Shown one piece after another: positions 8,409 through 17,455 of a stretch of DNA of 64,000 nucleotides. The DNA is from a bacterium. Its GTDB lineage: Bacteria; Hydrothermota; Tepidihabitantia; SM23-42; JAOAFX01. Location of the stretch: assembly GCA_036382775.1 (NCBI GenBank), contig DASVHD010000005.1:31386-95385 (forward strand). Direction: 5' to 3'. The translations under genes were made by a program, and so were the position numbers. Under the pieces are notes generated by a model. It searched no databases, was not told the DNA's origin, and was given only the letters and a program-made list of their open reading frames with translations. The first letter of the stretch is position 1, and each line of letters opens with the position of its first letter.

Positions 8409-10013
8409 ATGGATAAAAAATTTATTTTTGTTACCGGTGGCGTCGTGTCATCGCTGGGTAAAGGCGTTGCCACCGCATCGATCGGTTTTTTATTAAAGTC
8501 ATTCGGGCTCAAAGCCACGCTTTTAAAGATCGATCCCTATATCAATGTCGACCCCGGGACCATGAACCCTTACCAGCACGGCGAGGTGTTCGTGACGGCG
8601 GACGGCGCCGAATGCGATCTTGACCTCGGACACTATGAGCGTTTCCTTAACGAATCGCTCGCGCGCCAGAACAATATCACGACCGGCCAGATATATTTCG
8701 ACGTCATCAGCCGCGAACGCAAGGGTGAATACCTGGGCAAGACCGTCCAGGTCGTGCCCCATATCACGGACGAGATCAAATCGCGGATCATGGAGGTGGC
8801 CACGAACAGCAAGGCCGATATCATCGTGGCCGAGATCGGCGGCACGGTCGGCGATATTGAAGGCCAGCCGTTCCTCGAAGCCATTCGTCAGATGAGGCTG
8901 GACCTGGGGCGAGAGAATACGCTATACATCCATCTAACGCTCGTGCCGTTCATCAAAACGACCCGGGAATTCAAGACCAAGCCAACCCAGCATTCAGTAC
9001 GAGGCCTGTTGTCCATGGGCATCCAGCCAGATATCCTGCTGTGCCGCACCGATTCATACCTCTCGGATGATCAACGAAAGAAGATCTCCCTGTTCTGCAA
9101 TGTGCCGATTAGTTCGGTCATCGACGCCGTGGACGTTGAATGCATCTACGAGATACCGCTTATTTTGCACCAGCAAAAGCTGGATCACCTGATTATGAAT
9201 CACCTGGGGATCGACCGCAAAGAAGCCGATTTCAGCGAATGGTCCCTGTATGTCCAGCGGGCCAAGTCCCCAAACAAGACCGTGGAGATCGCGATCTGCG
9301 GCAAATATGTTGAGCTCAGGGACGCCTACAAGAGCATCATCGAAGCCCTTAATCACGCCGCCGCGGCCAATGACGCCCGCGTCAAGCTTAAATGGATCGA
9401 CACGGACCGCATTGAGGACGAGATCGCGCTCAGCAACACCCTTTCCAACATCGACGGCATATTGATCCCCGGCGGTTTCGGCATGAGGGGTATCGAGGGC
9501 AAGATCAGAGTGGTCAAATACGCGCGGGAAATGAGGAAACCGTTCTTCGGGATATGCCTGGGCATGCAATGCATGGTGATCGAGTATGCCCGAAACATCT
9601 GTGCGCTCAAGGGCGCCAACTCGACGGAATTCGACGATGACACGCCGAACCCCGTGATCGACCTCCTGCCCGAGCAGAAAAAGATCAAGGATCTGGGTGG
9701 CACCATGCGGCTCGGCAACTGGCCCTGCCACATCGAACCCAAGACGCTGGCGCACCGGATCTATAAAAAGAACCTGATCGAGGAACGCCACCGCCACCGC
9801 TATGAAGTCAACCCCAAGTACATAAAACCACTAGCCGAGAAGGGCCTCATCTTTTCCGGACATTCCCAGGACAACAAGCTAATGGAGATCGCGGAAATAT
9901 CCCATCATCCTTTCTTCATCGGCGTGCAGTTCCACCCTGAGTTCACGTCCCGGCCGCTCGCGCCCAATCCGTTGTTCTATCATTTCATTGAAGCGTCACT
10001 GAAGAAAACATAG
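8409..10013 (+). CDS. pyrG: CTP synthase
   Basis: 534 residues, full length. Makes CTP from UTP, ATP and glutamine. The amidoligase domain opens with KFIFVTGGVVSSLGKG and carries the P-loop and metal-binding residues. The glutaminase domain (from about 290) has the nucleophile Cys in GICLGMQ and the His/Glu pair in GVQFHPEFTSRP. It heads a run of genes ending in lptB, with a one-base overlap (TAGTG) to the acyltransferase. In many proteobacteria pyrG also stands before KDO and Lpt genes; here the KDO genes are missing. Confidence 0.97.
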   Translation: MDKKFIFVTGGVVSSLGKGVATASIGFLLKSFGLKATLLKIDPYINVDPGTMNPYQHGEVFVTADGAECDLDLGHYERFLNESLARQNNITTGQIYFDVISRERKGEYLGKTVQVVPHITDEIKSRIMEVATNSKADIIVAEIGGTVGDIEGQPFLEAIRQMRLDLGRENTLYIHLTLVPFIKTTREFKTKPTQHSVRGLLSMGIQPDILLCRTDSYLSDDQRKKISLFCNVPISSVIDAVDVECIYEIPLILHQQKLDHLIMNHLGIDRKEADFSEWSLYVQRAKSPNKTVEIAICGKYVELRDAYKSIIEALNHAAAANDARVKLKWIDTDRIEDEIALSNTLSNIDGILIPGGFGMRGIEGKIRVVKYAREMRKPFFGICLGMQCMVIEYARNICALKGANSTEFDDDTPNPVIDLLPEQKKIKDLGGTMRLGNWPCHIEPKTLAHRIYKKNLIEERHRHRYEVNPKYIKPLAEKGLIFSGHSQDNKLMEIAEISHHPFFIGVQFHPEFTSRPLAPNPLFYHFIEASLKKT

Positions 10014-10669
10014 TGCCGGTATTATCCGTACCGTGGGTCCTGTCCGTAATCTACGTGCTTTACTGGCTTAACCGGCAGCGCCGGATGCTTTTAAAGGAAC
10101 GCAGCCCGGTCAGTCCCGAACGCTGCCTTTATGCCCTTGCCCGCAACCTGGTGTTCATGCTGTCGCGGTCCCGCGCCGCGCCGTTCGTGGTCAAGGGTTC
10201 GCTCCAGCCGGCGGGCAGTGGCGCGGTCATGTATTCAGTGCACTACGGCATATGGGAGATGATGCCGCAGGTTCTGAGGACCGCCGGGTTCCGGATCGGC
10301 ATTATCACCAATCAGTACGGCCATGGCGGCAACAACCATCCGCTGGCGGCATGGGCAGACCGGCTCCTGCGCCGGTGGCGTTCCCGGAACGGCGTCATCG
10401 TGTTCTACCAGAACAATCCGCGCGCGATCGTCGAATTCGTCAGGAACGGCGGTGTCTTTGCGATGCTTGTCGATGGTTCTAGCTTTTTTTCCAAATTCCA
10501 CAAAGCCCAGAAGCTGGCCGCGGTTTGCCATGTGCCGTTGATCCCGTTCGCCATGTACCGCCGTGACGGCCGCGGGGTCCTTGATATCAACTGCGATCTG
10601 GAAACATTGATCGCCCGACGTCCGCACGATTACGCGTGGTTCTACCGGTCGCGGCGGGCCGCAGCATGA
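10013..10669 (+). CDS. LpxL/HtrB-like lysophospholipid acyltransferase
   Basis: 218 residues from a GTG that overlaps the pyrG stop by one base. The segment HYGIWE is the H-x4-D/E catalytic motif of the LpxL family, with VDGSSFFSKFH as the following loop and HVPLIPFAMYRR matching the family's third block. LpxL proteins add secondary acyl chains to lipid A. At 218 residues it is shorter than the usual 290-310; an N-terminal TM helix (LSVPWVLSVIYVLYWL) is kept and the C-terminal part is short. Its place before lptC-lptA-lptB supports a role in outer-membrane lipid. Confidence 0.75.
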   Translation: MPVLSVPWVLSVIYVLYWLNRQRRMLLKERSPVSPERCLYALARNLVFMLSRSRAAPFVVKGSLQPAGSGAVMYSVHYGIWEMMPQVLRTAGFRIGIITNQYGHGGNNHPLAAWADRLLRRWRSRNGVIVFYQNNPRAIVEFVRNGGVFAMLVDGSSFFSKFHKAQKLAAVCHVPLIPFAMYRRDGRGVLDINCDLETLIARRPHDYAWFYRSRRAAA

Positions 10670-11235
10670 TCACCGGTAAAGCGCGCCGCCATTGGGCATC
10701 GCCGTCGCCGGGCATGATTCTGATCGCGCTCATGGCCATGGCTGTATGCACCTGCGAAGAAGAAGAATTCACCGAATCGCCGGTCAATCAGTTCCCCCAT
10801 ATCACACTCATGAAATTCAGCTTGACCGAGACCAAAAACGGAAAAAAACTGTGGGTGCTGGATGCGGACGAAGCCAACGTGTTCGACGAGTTCATAAGCG
10901 TCGATACCGTGACCATCCGGTTCTTCGACGAAAAGCCGGAGGCCTATGCGGTCCTGCGCAGCCTGAGCGGTACTCTCAATACCAAGACGCGCAATATTAT
11001 CGTCCGTGACAGCGTGAGGCTGTTGACTAGCGATTCCACAAGGCTGTTCACTGATTCGCTTTTCTGGAAAAACGATTCGCAAAAAATAATCACCAATTCC
11101 TACGTCCGAATCGTCAAACAGGACAGCACGACGATCGAAGGTAATGGGCTGATTACGACCCCGGACCTCAAGAAGATCGAGGTCATCGGCGCTATCACCG
11201 GCACTTCGCCGGTCGAATTCCCGAAGATCAGGTGA
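10666..11235 (+). CDS. lptC: LPS export periplasmic protein LptC
   Basis: 189 residues from the ATG at 10666, which overlaps the previous stop as ATGA. An upstream GTG at 10636 is possible but less likely. A single membrane segment or lipoprotein-type signal (ILIALMAMAVCTC) anchors the N-terminus, and the rest is the beta-jellyroll of LptC: LWVLDADEANVF, then repeated short strands ending in GNGLITTPDLKKIEV. LptC takes LPS from LptBFG and passes it to LptA. The order lptC-lptA-lptB matches the usual gene order; lptF and lptG are not in the window. Confidence 0.85.
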   Translation: MITGKARRHWASPSPGMILIALMAMAVCTCEEEEFTESPVNQFPHITLMKFSLTETKNGKKLWVLDADEANVFDEFISVDTVTIRFFDEKPEAYAVLRSLSGTLNTKTRNIIVRDSVRLLTSDSTRLFTDSLFWKNDSQKIITNSYVRIVKQDSTTIEGNGLITTPDLKKIEVIGAITGTSPVEFPKIR

Positions 11236-11239
11236 TCCC

Positions 11240-12172
11240 ATGCCCTATGCGGTCTACCCGCTGCTGCTTTTAATGCTGACGCCTTTCCGGGCGGATAAAG
11301 TCGAGATCATACAGGAAGATTCCGCCAGCATCGTTCATTTGATCGGGAATGTCGCAATCGAGCAGGAAAGCACCCTGATCACGAGCGCCGAGGCGATCCT
11401 CAACGAAACCGAGGGATATGTGCAGCTGTTCCGCGACGTTATCATCAAGGATAAGACCGGTGATATCATGGCCCAGCAGGCGCTCTATTATTTCCATGAT
11501 AAGAAAGCCTCGCTCAGCGGCGCGGTCGAGCTCCGCACCGACACCGAAACCCTGAGCTCGGACTCGCTGGACTACGACGGCATCACGAAACAGGTGCTGA
11601 TGCACCGCAATGTCAAGATCGTCGATGAAAAGAACGACATGACCGCCTATGGCAGCCGCGGCTGGTATGACCTGGCTGAAGATTACGGCCGCCTGACCGG
11701 CGAGCCTCATCTTGAAGTGGCCCGCGCGCCCGTTGATAGCGGCGCCGCGCTGCGGCCGCCGATGACCGTCGTCGCCAATTCATTCATGCTCTACGCCCGG
11801 GATAACATGTTCTGGGGATATGACTCGGTGACCGCGGTGATCGACAGCATCACCGTCGATTGCGACACCTTTGCCTACGACCTGAGCAAGGAAAGCGGCA
11901 CCATGGTGCGCCCCCGGGTTACGGAAAAGACCAACGAGCTTGCCGGCAACCAGGGCAGTTTCAAGATCCGGAACAAAATGATCGAATATTTCTCGGTTCA
12001 GCAAGGTACTGCCCGCTATACCACCAAGGAAGGATCGAAAAATTTCATCGAGGGAGAACAGATCACGGTATTTTTCTCAAACGGCGAAGCCAGCCGGGTC
12101 GTGGCCGGAGGCCAACCCCGTGGCCGGTTATTGTTGAAATCAGAAAAGACGGATGAAGATGCTGGTAACTAA
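11240..12172 (+). CDS. lptA: OstA/LptA-like LPS transport protein
   Basis: 310 residues. A short signal segment (YPLLLLMLTPFRA) is followed by repeated beta-strand units of the OstA/LptA fold: VHLIGNVAIEQESTLITSAE, YVQLFRDVIIKDKTGDI, LSGAVELRTDTETLSSD. The length is nearly twice that of E. coli LptA, so the protein carries additional turns of jellyroll or resembles the N-terminal part of LptD. It should bridge LPS across the periplasm. It overlaps lptB by 20 bp. Confidence 0.85.
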   Translation: MPYAVYPLLLLMLTPFRADKVEIIQEDSASIVHLIGNVAIEQESTLITSAEAILNETEGYVQLFRDVIIKDKTGDIMAQQALYYFHDKKASLSGAVELRTDTETLSSDSLDYDGITKQVLMHRNVKIVDEKNDMTAYGSRGWYDLAEDYGRLTGEPHLEVARAPVDSGAALRPPMTVVANSFMLYARDNMFWGYDSVTAVIDSITVDCDTFAYDLSKESGTMVRPRVTEKTNELAGNQGSFKIRNKMIEYFSVQQGTARYTTKEGSKNFIEGEQITVFFSNGEASRVVAGGQPRGRLLLKSEKTDEDAGN

Positions 12173-12875
12173 GGATCTGACCAAGGTATTCGGCCGGCGG
12201 GTCGTCGTCAACAAGGTGAACCTGAAGATCGAACAGGGAGAGATCGTCGGCCTGCTGGGCCCGAACGGCGCCGGCAAGACGACGACCTTCAACATGATCG
12301 TGGGGCTGCTCATGCCCAACCAGGGCGAGATCCTCTTCGACGACCTGGCCATCACCGCGCTGCCAATGTTCAAGCGCGCCCGGCTGGGCATATCGTTCCT
12401 CTGCCAGGAACCAAGCGTCTTCAAGAAACTCACGGTCCTGGACAATCTGATCGCCATCTACGAGATCGTCGGCGTCAAGCGCCGGGAAGCGGTCAGTCTG
12501 GCAGCCAAACTTCTCTCCGATTTCAAGCTTGATCATGTCAAAGATCAAAAGGCCTACACGTTGTCCGGCGGCGAGCGCCGCCGTGTCGAGATCGCGCGCA
12601 GTCTGATCAGCCACCCGAAATTCCTTCTCCTCGATGAGCCCTTCACGGGCATCGATCCCATCGCCCGCGCGGAACTGCAGGACATAATCCTGAAGCTCAA
12701 GAGCCAGGGGATCGGCGTCCTGATCTCGGACCACAATGTCCGGGAAACCCTGGAGATCACGGACCGTGCATATCTCATCTATGACGCGCAGGTGCTGTTG
12801 TCGGGCAGCGCGCAGACGCTGATCGACGACCCCCAGGCCAGGGAACTGTACCTGGGCTGGAAATTTAAGATCTGA
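12153..12875 (+). CDS. lptB: LPS export ABC transporter ATPase LptB
   Basis: 240 residues. Walker A GPNGAGKTTT, Q-loop region at SFLCQEPSVF, signature LSGGERRR, Walker B FLLLDEPFTGIDP and the H-loop SDHNVRETLEI are all present. The ERRRVEIARSL variant of the signature is typical of LptB. It powers LPS extraction with LptF/LptG. Two ATG codons (12153, 12159) are possible, and both overlap lptA. It meets the convergent glycosyltransferase gene with an 11-bp overlap at the 3' ends. Confidence 0.95.
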   Translation: MKMLVTKDLTKVFGRRVVVNKVNLKIEQGEIVGLLGPNGAGKTTTFNMIVGLLMPNQGEILFDDLAITALPMFKRARLGISFLCQEPSVFKKLTVLDNLIAIYEIVGVKRREAVSLAAKLLSDFKLDHVKDQKAYTLSGGERRRVEIARSLISHPKFLLLDEPFTGIDPIARAELQDIILKLKSQGIGVLISDHNVRETLEITDRAYLIYDAQVLLSGSAQTLIDDPQARELYLGWKFKI

Positions 12876-14490
12876 GCTTAAAGACGTACACCGCCGGGTT
12901 CACCGGGTTCCAATCCATGTTTGGATAATGGGGATCAAAGGTAATACCTAAAATATAGAATTTTTTGAAAAATTCTTTGACAATGACGTAGTCGCGCTGT
13001 TCGAACAGGCGCGAAATGAATTGCTTTCTCACGGTCGCGCTTTCACGGCTGCTGACCGACGACGAAAGTTCGTACTCGGTAATGATGAAATAGTCCGGCT
13101 TGATGCTCAGCAACCGGTCATAATTGAAATCAACGAGCTTGATGTTCTCCAGCACCATTTCCACCGGCGGAGTGTAATTCCATGGGAAATAGCTCGCTAA
13201 ACCCACCACTGCCTGCGGGTTCGCGTTTTTACGCATCCATTCCGCGCACTCAATGCGCGTGTCGGTCGGGGTGATCCGCAGGACCAGCGAAAACGAGAAA
13301 GCCAGAGTGTACGCGAAAACGAACGCGCCGGCAATACCGATGCCGACCAGCGCCGCCTTTTTGCGGATCCGCTTCATGAGATCATACAGCATCCGGCTGA
13401 CCGCGATCATCAAAAACGGCAGCACCATCAGCACGTGCCGGAGATGGGGAGACGCGTGGTAGACCATCATGGCATAGAACGGCACGATGTAGAATAACAG
13501 CGTAAGATCGGACCGCGTCCGTCTCAGGAACAGGTACAGAAGTGCCAGGAAGGCAAGGATGGTCAGAGGCAGCTGCAGCGAATTGAAACTGGCCACCGAG
13601 AACGGCGCTATCAGGCTGGCCGGGTAAGCATTGTAATAGAACAAACCCCGTGCCCCGAATATCCCGCCGAAACCATGGACACCCCCCCTGAGGAACTCAT
13701 CGCTCGACAATAACGCGTATGGGGTTGTTAACAAGAAAAATCCCGCGGCCACAACCAGGGCGCCGATGGAATCGCGATTCAGGATCCGGGCGATGAACCG
13801 CCGCTTGAGGCCCGCATTCTGGTCATAGATCCGGTAAAAGAACAGCAGAAGAAGCAATCCATTGGTGTACTTGGTCCCGATCGCGATACCCATGAAGATC
13901 CCGCAAAGTAATGCCCAGCGCCGCGCGCCCAGGGATGAAGGGTTCATGGTCAGTATCCAGAATGCCAGCGTGAACCAGAAAAGCGCCGGCGCATCGACTA
14001 CGAGGAAACGCGACTGGAATATGGCCGTGGGCAGGATCGCGGTGAACGCAGCGGCAATGAGGCCGGTCACATCATTATACAGGTTCCGGCCGATCAGAAA
14101 TATCAAAAAGATCAATACCACGCTCTCGATCAGGGTCAGGATCCTGCCGATAACATACATTCGGGAATAATCACCGAGCGAAACGCCGCTTTCCGGCTGC
14201 CCCAGCTCGTTCGTTTTCACGGGCGGGGAGAACGGTTCGATGATACCGAACCACGAAGCCACCTTCAGCGACAGCAGCAGCGTGTAATAATGGAACGTTG
14301 GGTTGATGAAATAGTGCGGGTTCAGATTGTCAGGACCCATCTTGAACAGCAGCCCGAGCACGAATGCCTCGTCCTGATAGTGATTGCGCCAGTACGGGGC
14401 TTTCGGTATACCCCATTCGAACCTGTGGCAACGAAGATAAGCGCCCAGCGCAGTGATAAGAATCAGCGCGATCAGGATCGATCTTTTCAT
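12865..14490 (-). CDS. GT-C membrane glycosyltransferase (PMT/ArnT-like)
   Basis: 541 residues from the ATG at 14490. A longer reading frame upstream has no support, and a promoter lies 7 bp before this ATG. The N-terminus runs ILIALILITALGAYLRCHRF, then WRNHYQDEAFV, where the first-loop Asp-Glu is the GT-C catalytic acid/metal site. About ten more TM segments follow, and a periplasmic C-terminal domain. It probably transfers a sugar from a polyprenyl phosphate. It is divergent from a second GT-C gene across a 100-bp region holding a perfect palindrome. Confidence 0.8.
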   Translation of the reverse strand: MKRSILIALILITALGAYLRCHRFEWGIPKAPYWRNHYQDEAFVLGLLFKMGPDNLNPHYFINPTFHYYTLLLSLKVASWFGIIEPFSPPVKTNELGQPESGVSLGDYSRMYVIGRILTLIESVVLIFLIFLIGRNLYNDVTGLIAAAFTAILPTAIFQSRFLVVDAPALFWFTLAFWILTMNPSSLGARRWALLCGIFMGIAIGTKYTNGLLLLLFFYRIYDQNAGLKRRFIARILNRDSIGALVVAAGFFLLTTPYALLSSDEFLRGGVHGFGGIFGARGLFYYNAYPASLIAPFSVASFNSLQLPLTILAFLALLYLFLRRTRSDLTLLFYIVPFYAMMVYHASPHLRHVLMVLPFLMIAVSRMLYDLMKRIRKKAALVGIGIAGAFVFAYTLAFSFSLVLRITPTDTRIECAEWMRKNANPQAVVGLASYFPWNYTPPVEMVLENIKLVDFNYDRLLSIKPDYFIITEYELSSSVSSRESATVRKQFISRLFEQRDYVIVKEFFKKFYILGITFDPHYPNMDWNPVNPAVYVFKLRS

Positions 14491-14497
14491 GGGTGCA

Positions 14498-14526
14498 ATT
14501 ATAGCAATAACCGGCGCGGTTGTCAA
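14498..14526 (-). promoter_or_regulatory. Leftward promoter for the GT-C gene, leaderless
   Basis: Leftward TTGACA (14526-14521), 17-bp spacer, TATAAT (14503-14498). The ATG at 14490 is seven bases on. The -35 box lies across the centre of the palindrome at 14511-14535. Confidence 0.7.
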
Positions 14527-14535
14527 CCGCGCCGG
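14511..14535. promoter_or_regulatory. Perfect palindrome, candidate operator between divergent GT-C genes
   Basis: Eleven-base arms CCGGCGCGGTT (14511-14521) and AACCGCGCCGG (14525-14535) around GTC. It lies between two diverging genes, so it is not a transcription terminator for either, and it covers the -35 box of the leftward promoter. A dimeric regulator binding here could repress one or both genes. No regulator gene is next to it. Confidence 0.5.
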
Positions 14536-14547
14536 TCCGCCGGGTAA

Positions 14548-14576
14548 TTGACTTTTATCCAAAATCGGTCTATAAT
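14548..14576 (+). promoter_or_regulatory. Rightward promoter for the second GT-C gene
   Basis: TTGACT (14548-14553), 17 bp, TATAAT (14571-14576). The GTG start at 14594 is 17 bases beyond, with GGAG at 14585-14588. Confidence 0.75.
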
Positions 14577-14593
14577 AACGCGATGGAGTGCAA

Positions 14594-16105
14594 GTGAAAA
14601 AAGGCGCGCCGGCCGCTTGGTCCAGACCGCTGCCGGTCTGGATATTCCTGGCTGTATACCTGGTGTTTTCCATTCTGCTTTTTGACCCGAAGCTGTTTAC
14701 CGGAGGCGATAACGCGACCTACATCATCCTGGCCGAATCGCTAGCCGGCGGCAAAGGGTACTCAAATATCAACGTACCCGGCGATCCCGGCAATACCCAG
14801 TATCCGCCCGGTTTCCCGCTCATGCTCGTCCCACTGGTGCTGTTATTCGGCGCCAATATCCTGGCCTTAAAAATTTTAATAGTTCTGACCGGCGTTGGTG
14901 CGATGTTTTTCATCTATAAGATCGCGGCGGGTGTTTTCAAAGAACACAGCATGCCTTTAATAGCCCTTTCCCTGTCCCTGCCCGTGTTCATTACCTACAA
15001 CCACTGGGTCCTCTCGGAAATGCCCTTTTTCTTCTTCTCGCTTGGTGCCGTTTATTTCATCATGCTACAAAGGGATCGGCCGTCGCCGGTATTCACGTTG
15101 ATCGCGATCGGATTCGCGGTTTTTTCGTTCTTCATCCGTACCTCCGGCATCTCCCTGATCGCCGCGATCGCGCTCTATTTTTTACTGAGAAAAGATTATC
15201 GCTTTTTAGGGGTGCTCATCATCCTGTTCCTGGCGGTATTTATTCCCTGGTCGGTCCGGAACGCGCGCATCCCGTCCGAAGGTTCATACGTCGACCAGCT
15301 GCTGGCAAAAAATCCCTACCAGATGGAACTGGGCCGGGCATCAGTATCGGACTTTGCCGTGCGCATCGTAGACAATTTTGCCATTTATTTTTTTAGCATC
15401 CTGCCGCTGGCTGTCATGGCGGCCGTTTCGGTCTCCTGGCTCAAAGCTCTGGCAGGGTCGATCCTGCTTGGATTGATCATCGCCGGGTTCGTCCGACGCA
15501 TTAAAGCGCCCGCGATACAAGAATGGTATTTTATTTTCGGTCTGGCCGTTTTACTGTTTTGGCCTGCCGTCTGGTCATCGGACCGCTTCCTTTTGCCGCT
15601 GCTGCCCTTTTTCCTGATCTACTTGTACGAAGCGTTTTTCTGGCTGCGCGAGAAACTGAAGATCAAACACCTGGTAACGGCGGCGACGGCGGTCATGATC
15701 GTCCTCAATCTTTTCACGCTCGTGCCGCAAATGCGCACCGCTGTCGCTGATACTGCGGGATACCTGCACGGCGACCGGTACGCCGGTTATCAGCCTAATT
15801 GGCGGCGTTTTTTTGAAACCGTTGAGTGGATAAAGAAAAACACGCCGTCCGATAAAATTATACTCGCCCGCAAACCGGAATTCGTCTACCTGCTGTCGGA
15901 CCGCAGATCAATGATCTTTCCCTTTACCACAAACACCGCACGCATGAAGGAATCCATAGCCCGGAGCGATTATATCCTGATCGACCAGCTGTTTCCGCAG
16001 ACCTTTAGATTCCTGGTGCCGGTCATCCAGCAGGAACCCGAGCGCTACGAGGTCGTCTATCAGTCCAGAAAACCGGAATTTTTCGTGCTGAAGGTCATAC
16101 GCTGA
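14594..16105 (+). CDS. GT-C family membrane glycosyltransferase
   Basis: About 503 residues. Two GTG codons are possible (14588 and 14594); GGAG five bases before 14594 favours the second. The N-terminal TM segment WIFLAVYLVFSILLF is followed by LFTGGDNATYII, with the Asp of the GT-C first loop in GGDNATY. The next loop, NTQYPPGFP, is typical of the ArnT/PMT group. About ten TM segments precede a soluble tail that ends KPEFFVLKVIR. It is divergent from the GT-C gene at 12865, and the pair may be co-regulated through the palindrome between them. Confidence 0.8.
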   Translation: MKKGAPAAWSRPLPVWIFLAVYLVFSILLFDPKLFTGGDNATYIILAESLAGGKGYSNINVPGDPGNTQYPPGFPLMLVPLVLLFGANILALKILIVLTGVGAMFFIYKIAAGVFKEHSMPLIALSLSLPVFITYNHWVLSEMPFFFFSLGAVYFIMLQRDRPSPVFTLIAIGFAVFSFFIRTSGISLIAAIALYFLLRKDYRFLGVLIILFLAVFIPWSVRNARIPSEGSYVDQLLAKNPYQMELGRASVSDFAVRIVDNFAIYFFSILPLAVMAAVSVSWLKALAGSILLGLIIAGFVRRIKAPAIQEWYFIFGLAVLLFWPAVWSSDRFLLPLLPFFLIYLYEAFFWLREKLKIKHLVTAATAVMIVLNLFTLVPQMRTAVADTAGYLHGDRYAGYQPNWRRFFETVEWIKKNTPSDKIILARKPEFVYLLSDRRSMIFPFTTNTARMKESIARSDYILIDQLFPQTFRFLVPVIQQEPERYEVVYQSRKPEFFVLKVIR

Positions 16106-16131
16106 CGCCCGGCCTGCTAGCAGGTCTAATC

Positions 16132-16159
16132 TTGACAATTATCGAAGAATCCTTATAAT
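16132..16159 (+). promoter_or_regulatory. Promoter, nearly leaderless, for the NHL protein gene
   Basis: TTGACA (16132-16137), 16 bp, TATAAT (16154-16159). The ATG at 16169 is nine bases beyond. Confidence 0.75.
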
Positions 16160-16168
16160 TAGAGAAAT

Positions 16169-17455
16169 ATGTTGTTGCTGTTCTTCGTTTTGCTTGAATA
16201 CAAACCTCAGACGCTGGCCGTCCCGCCTTTTGAACACACTTTCGGGTTTTACCGCGCCTCCAAGTACTACCTCCAGCTATTCCTGGGACCCGGCTTCAAC
16301 TATAATGATCCGCAGGGGATCACTGCGGTCAAACTCAAGGAGTTGGACGACCCCAAGACAAAGAAAGACGATGACGAACTCACGGCTTTTGCGGTCAATT
16401 CCGGGAACGGGCAGATCATCTACAACGTCGGCCTGGAGGCGGTCAAGATCTACGGCAACAGGGAAACCTTTTCAAGCCCCAAAGGGATCACTGCCAACAG
16501 CGACGGGCTTGTCGCGGTCGCTGATTTCGGCAACCGTCGCGTCGTGAAACTCCAATGTCAAAAAGGTGAACTCAAGTGGGCCGGCGAGATCCCGCTCGCG
16601 GGCCGGCCATACGATGTCTGCTTTGATTCGCAGAACAACCTTTATGTCACTGACTATGATAACTCCCGCGTCTGTGTTTATGGCCCGGACAACAACCTCA
16701 TCACTTCCTTCGGCATAACGGGCCGCGCGCTCGGCGAGATATATCAGCCGATGGGGATCGAGGTGATCGACGCTCAGGCCCCGCACAATCGCTTTCAGGA
16801 CGAGTTTATCGTGATCACGGATGATGACGGCAAGCGGGTCTCGAAGTTCACCTTGAACGGCCGGTTCCTGGGATCGGTCTATGACTTTGAGCTGGGGCTG
16901 GCCGAAGCCCATTTTCTTTATGTCGCAATGGACTATTACGCGAGCATTTATGTGACCGACGATGTCAATAACCAGATCCATAAATTCGACCATGACCTGC
17001 GCTATATCATCTCCGAGGGTCGGACCGGCACGGATCAGGGCGAATTTGCTTCGCCGCGCGGCATCACCATCAACCGCAAGTACGGTCAGGTTTTCATAGC
17101 GGAAAAAGAGGGCGGTCAGTATCTCTGGATCGCGGGTGACGTCATTTTCATCGGCGCTTTTCCCCCGGTCATCACCAAAGACCTGCCCGGCACGACGATC
17201 GCCATCTACCTGACCCAGGAAGTAAAGGTAAACATGGGTGTTTATAACGCCATGAACGAAAAAGTGAAGGATCTACTAAAAGACATAAAGTGCGCCCCCG
17301 GTGAGTTCCTCGTGGTATGGGACGGCCTTGACAGTAAAAATGTGCAGGTGCCGGACGGTGTCTATCAGATCAAGATCGATATCAAGCCTTTACACGGGTA
17401 CGGAGCCCGCATCAAGAAATCCGTACAAGGAAGTGTCACATGCAGGACTTCATAA
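16169..17455 (+). CDS. NHL-repeat beta-propeller protein, exported
   Basis: 428 residues. A short hydrophobic N-terminus (LLLFFVLLEY) may be a signal. NHL repeats fill about 50-340: DPQGITAV, SPKGITANSDGLVAVADFGN, RPYDVCFDSQNNLYVTDYDN, QPMGIEV, SPRGITINRKYGQVFIA. The last 80 residues form a FlgD-type Ig fold (FLVVWDGLDSKNVQVPDGVY), a common end of secreted proteins in this kind of bacterium. The likely role is a surface or periplasmic scaffold. Its end overlaps the PorV-like gene by 16 bp, so the two are translated together. Confidence 0.8.
   Translation: MLLLFFVLLEYKPQTLAVPPFEHTFGFYRASKYYLQLFLGPGFNYNDPQGITAVKLKELDDPKTKKDDDELTAFAVNSGNGQIIYNVGLEAVKIYGNRETFSSPKGITANSDGLVAVADFGNRRVVKLQCQKGELKWAGEIPLAGRPYDVCFDSQNNLYVTDYDNSRVCVYGPDNNLITSFGITGRALGEIYQPMGIEVIDAQAPHNRFQDEFIVITDDDGKRVSKFTLNGRFLGSVYDFELGLAEAHFLYVAMDYYASIYVTDDVNNQIHKFDHDLRYIISEGRTGTDQGEFASPRGITINRKYGQVFIAEKEGGQYLWIAGDVIFIGAFPPVITKDLPGTTIAIYLTQEVKVNMGVYNAMNEKVKDLLKDIKCAPGEFLVVWDGLDSKNVQVPDGVYQIKIDIKPLHGYGARIKKSVQGSVTCRTS

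Noticed and set aside
14511..14535. Reading the palindrome as a rho-independent terminator
   Set aside because: Both adjacent genes start here and diverge, and no T run follows on either strand.
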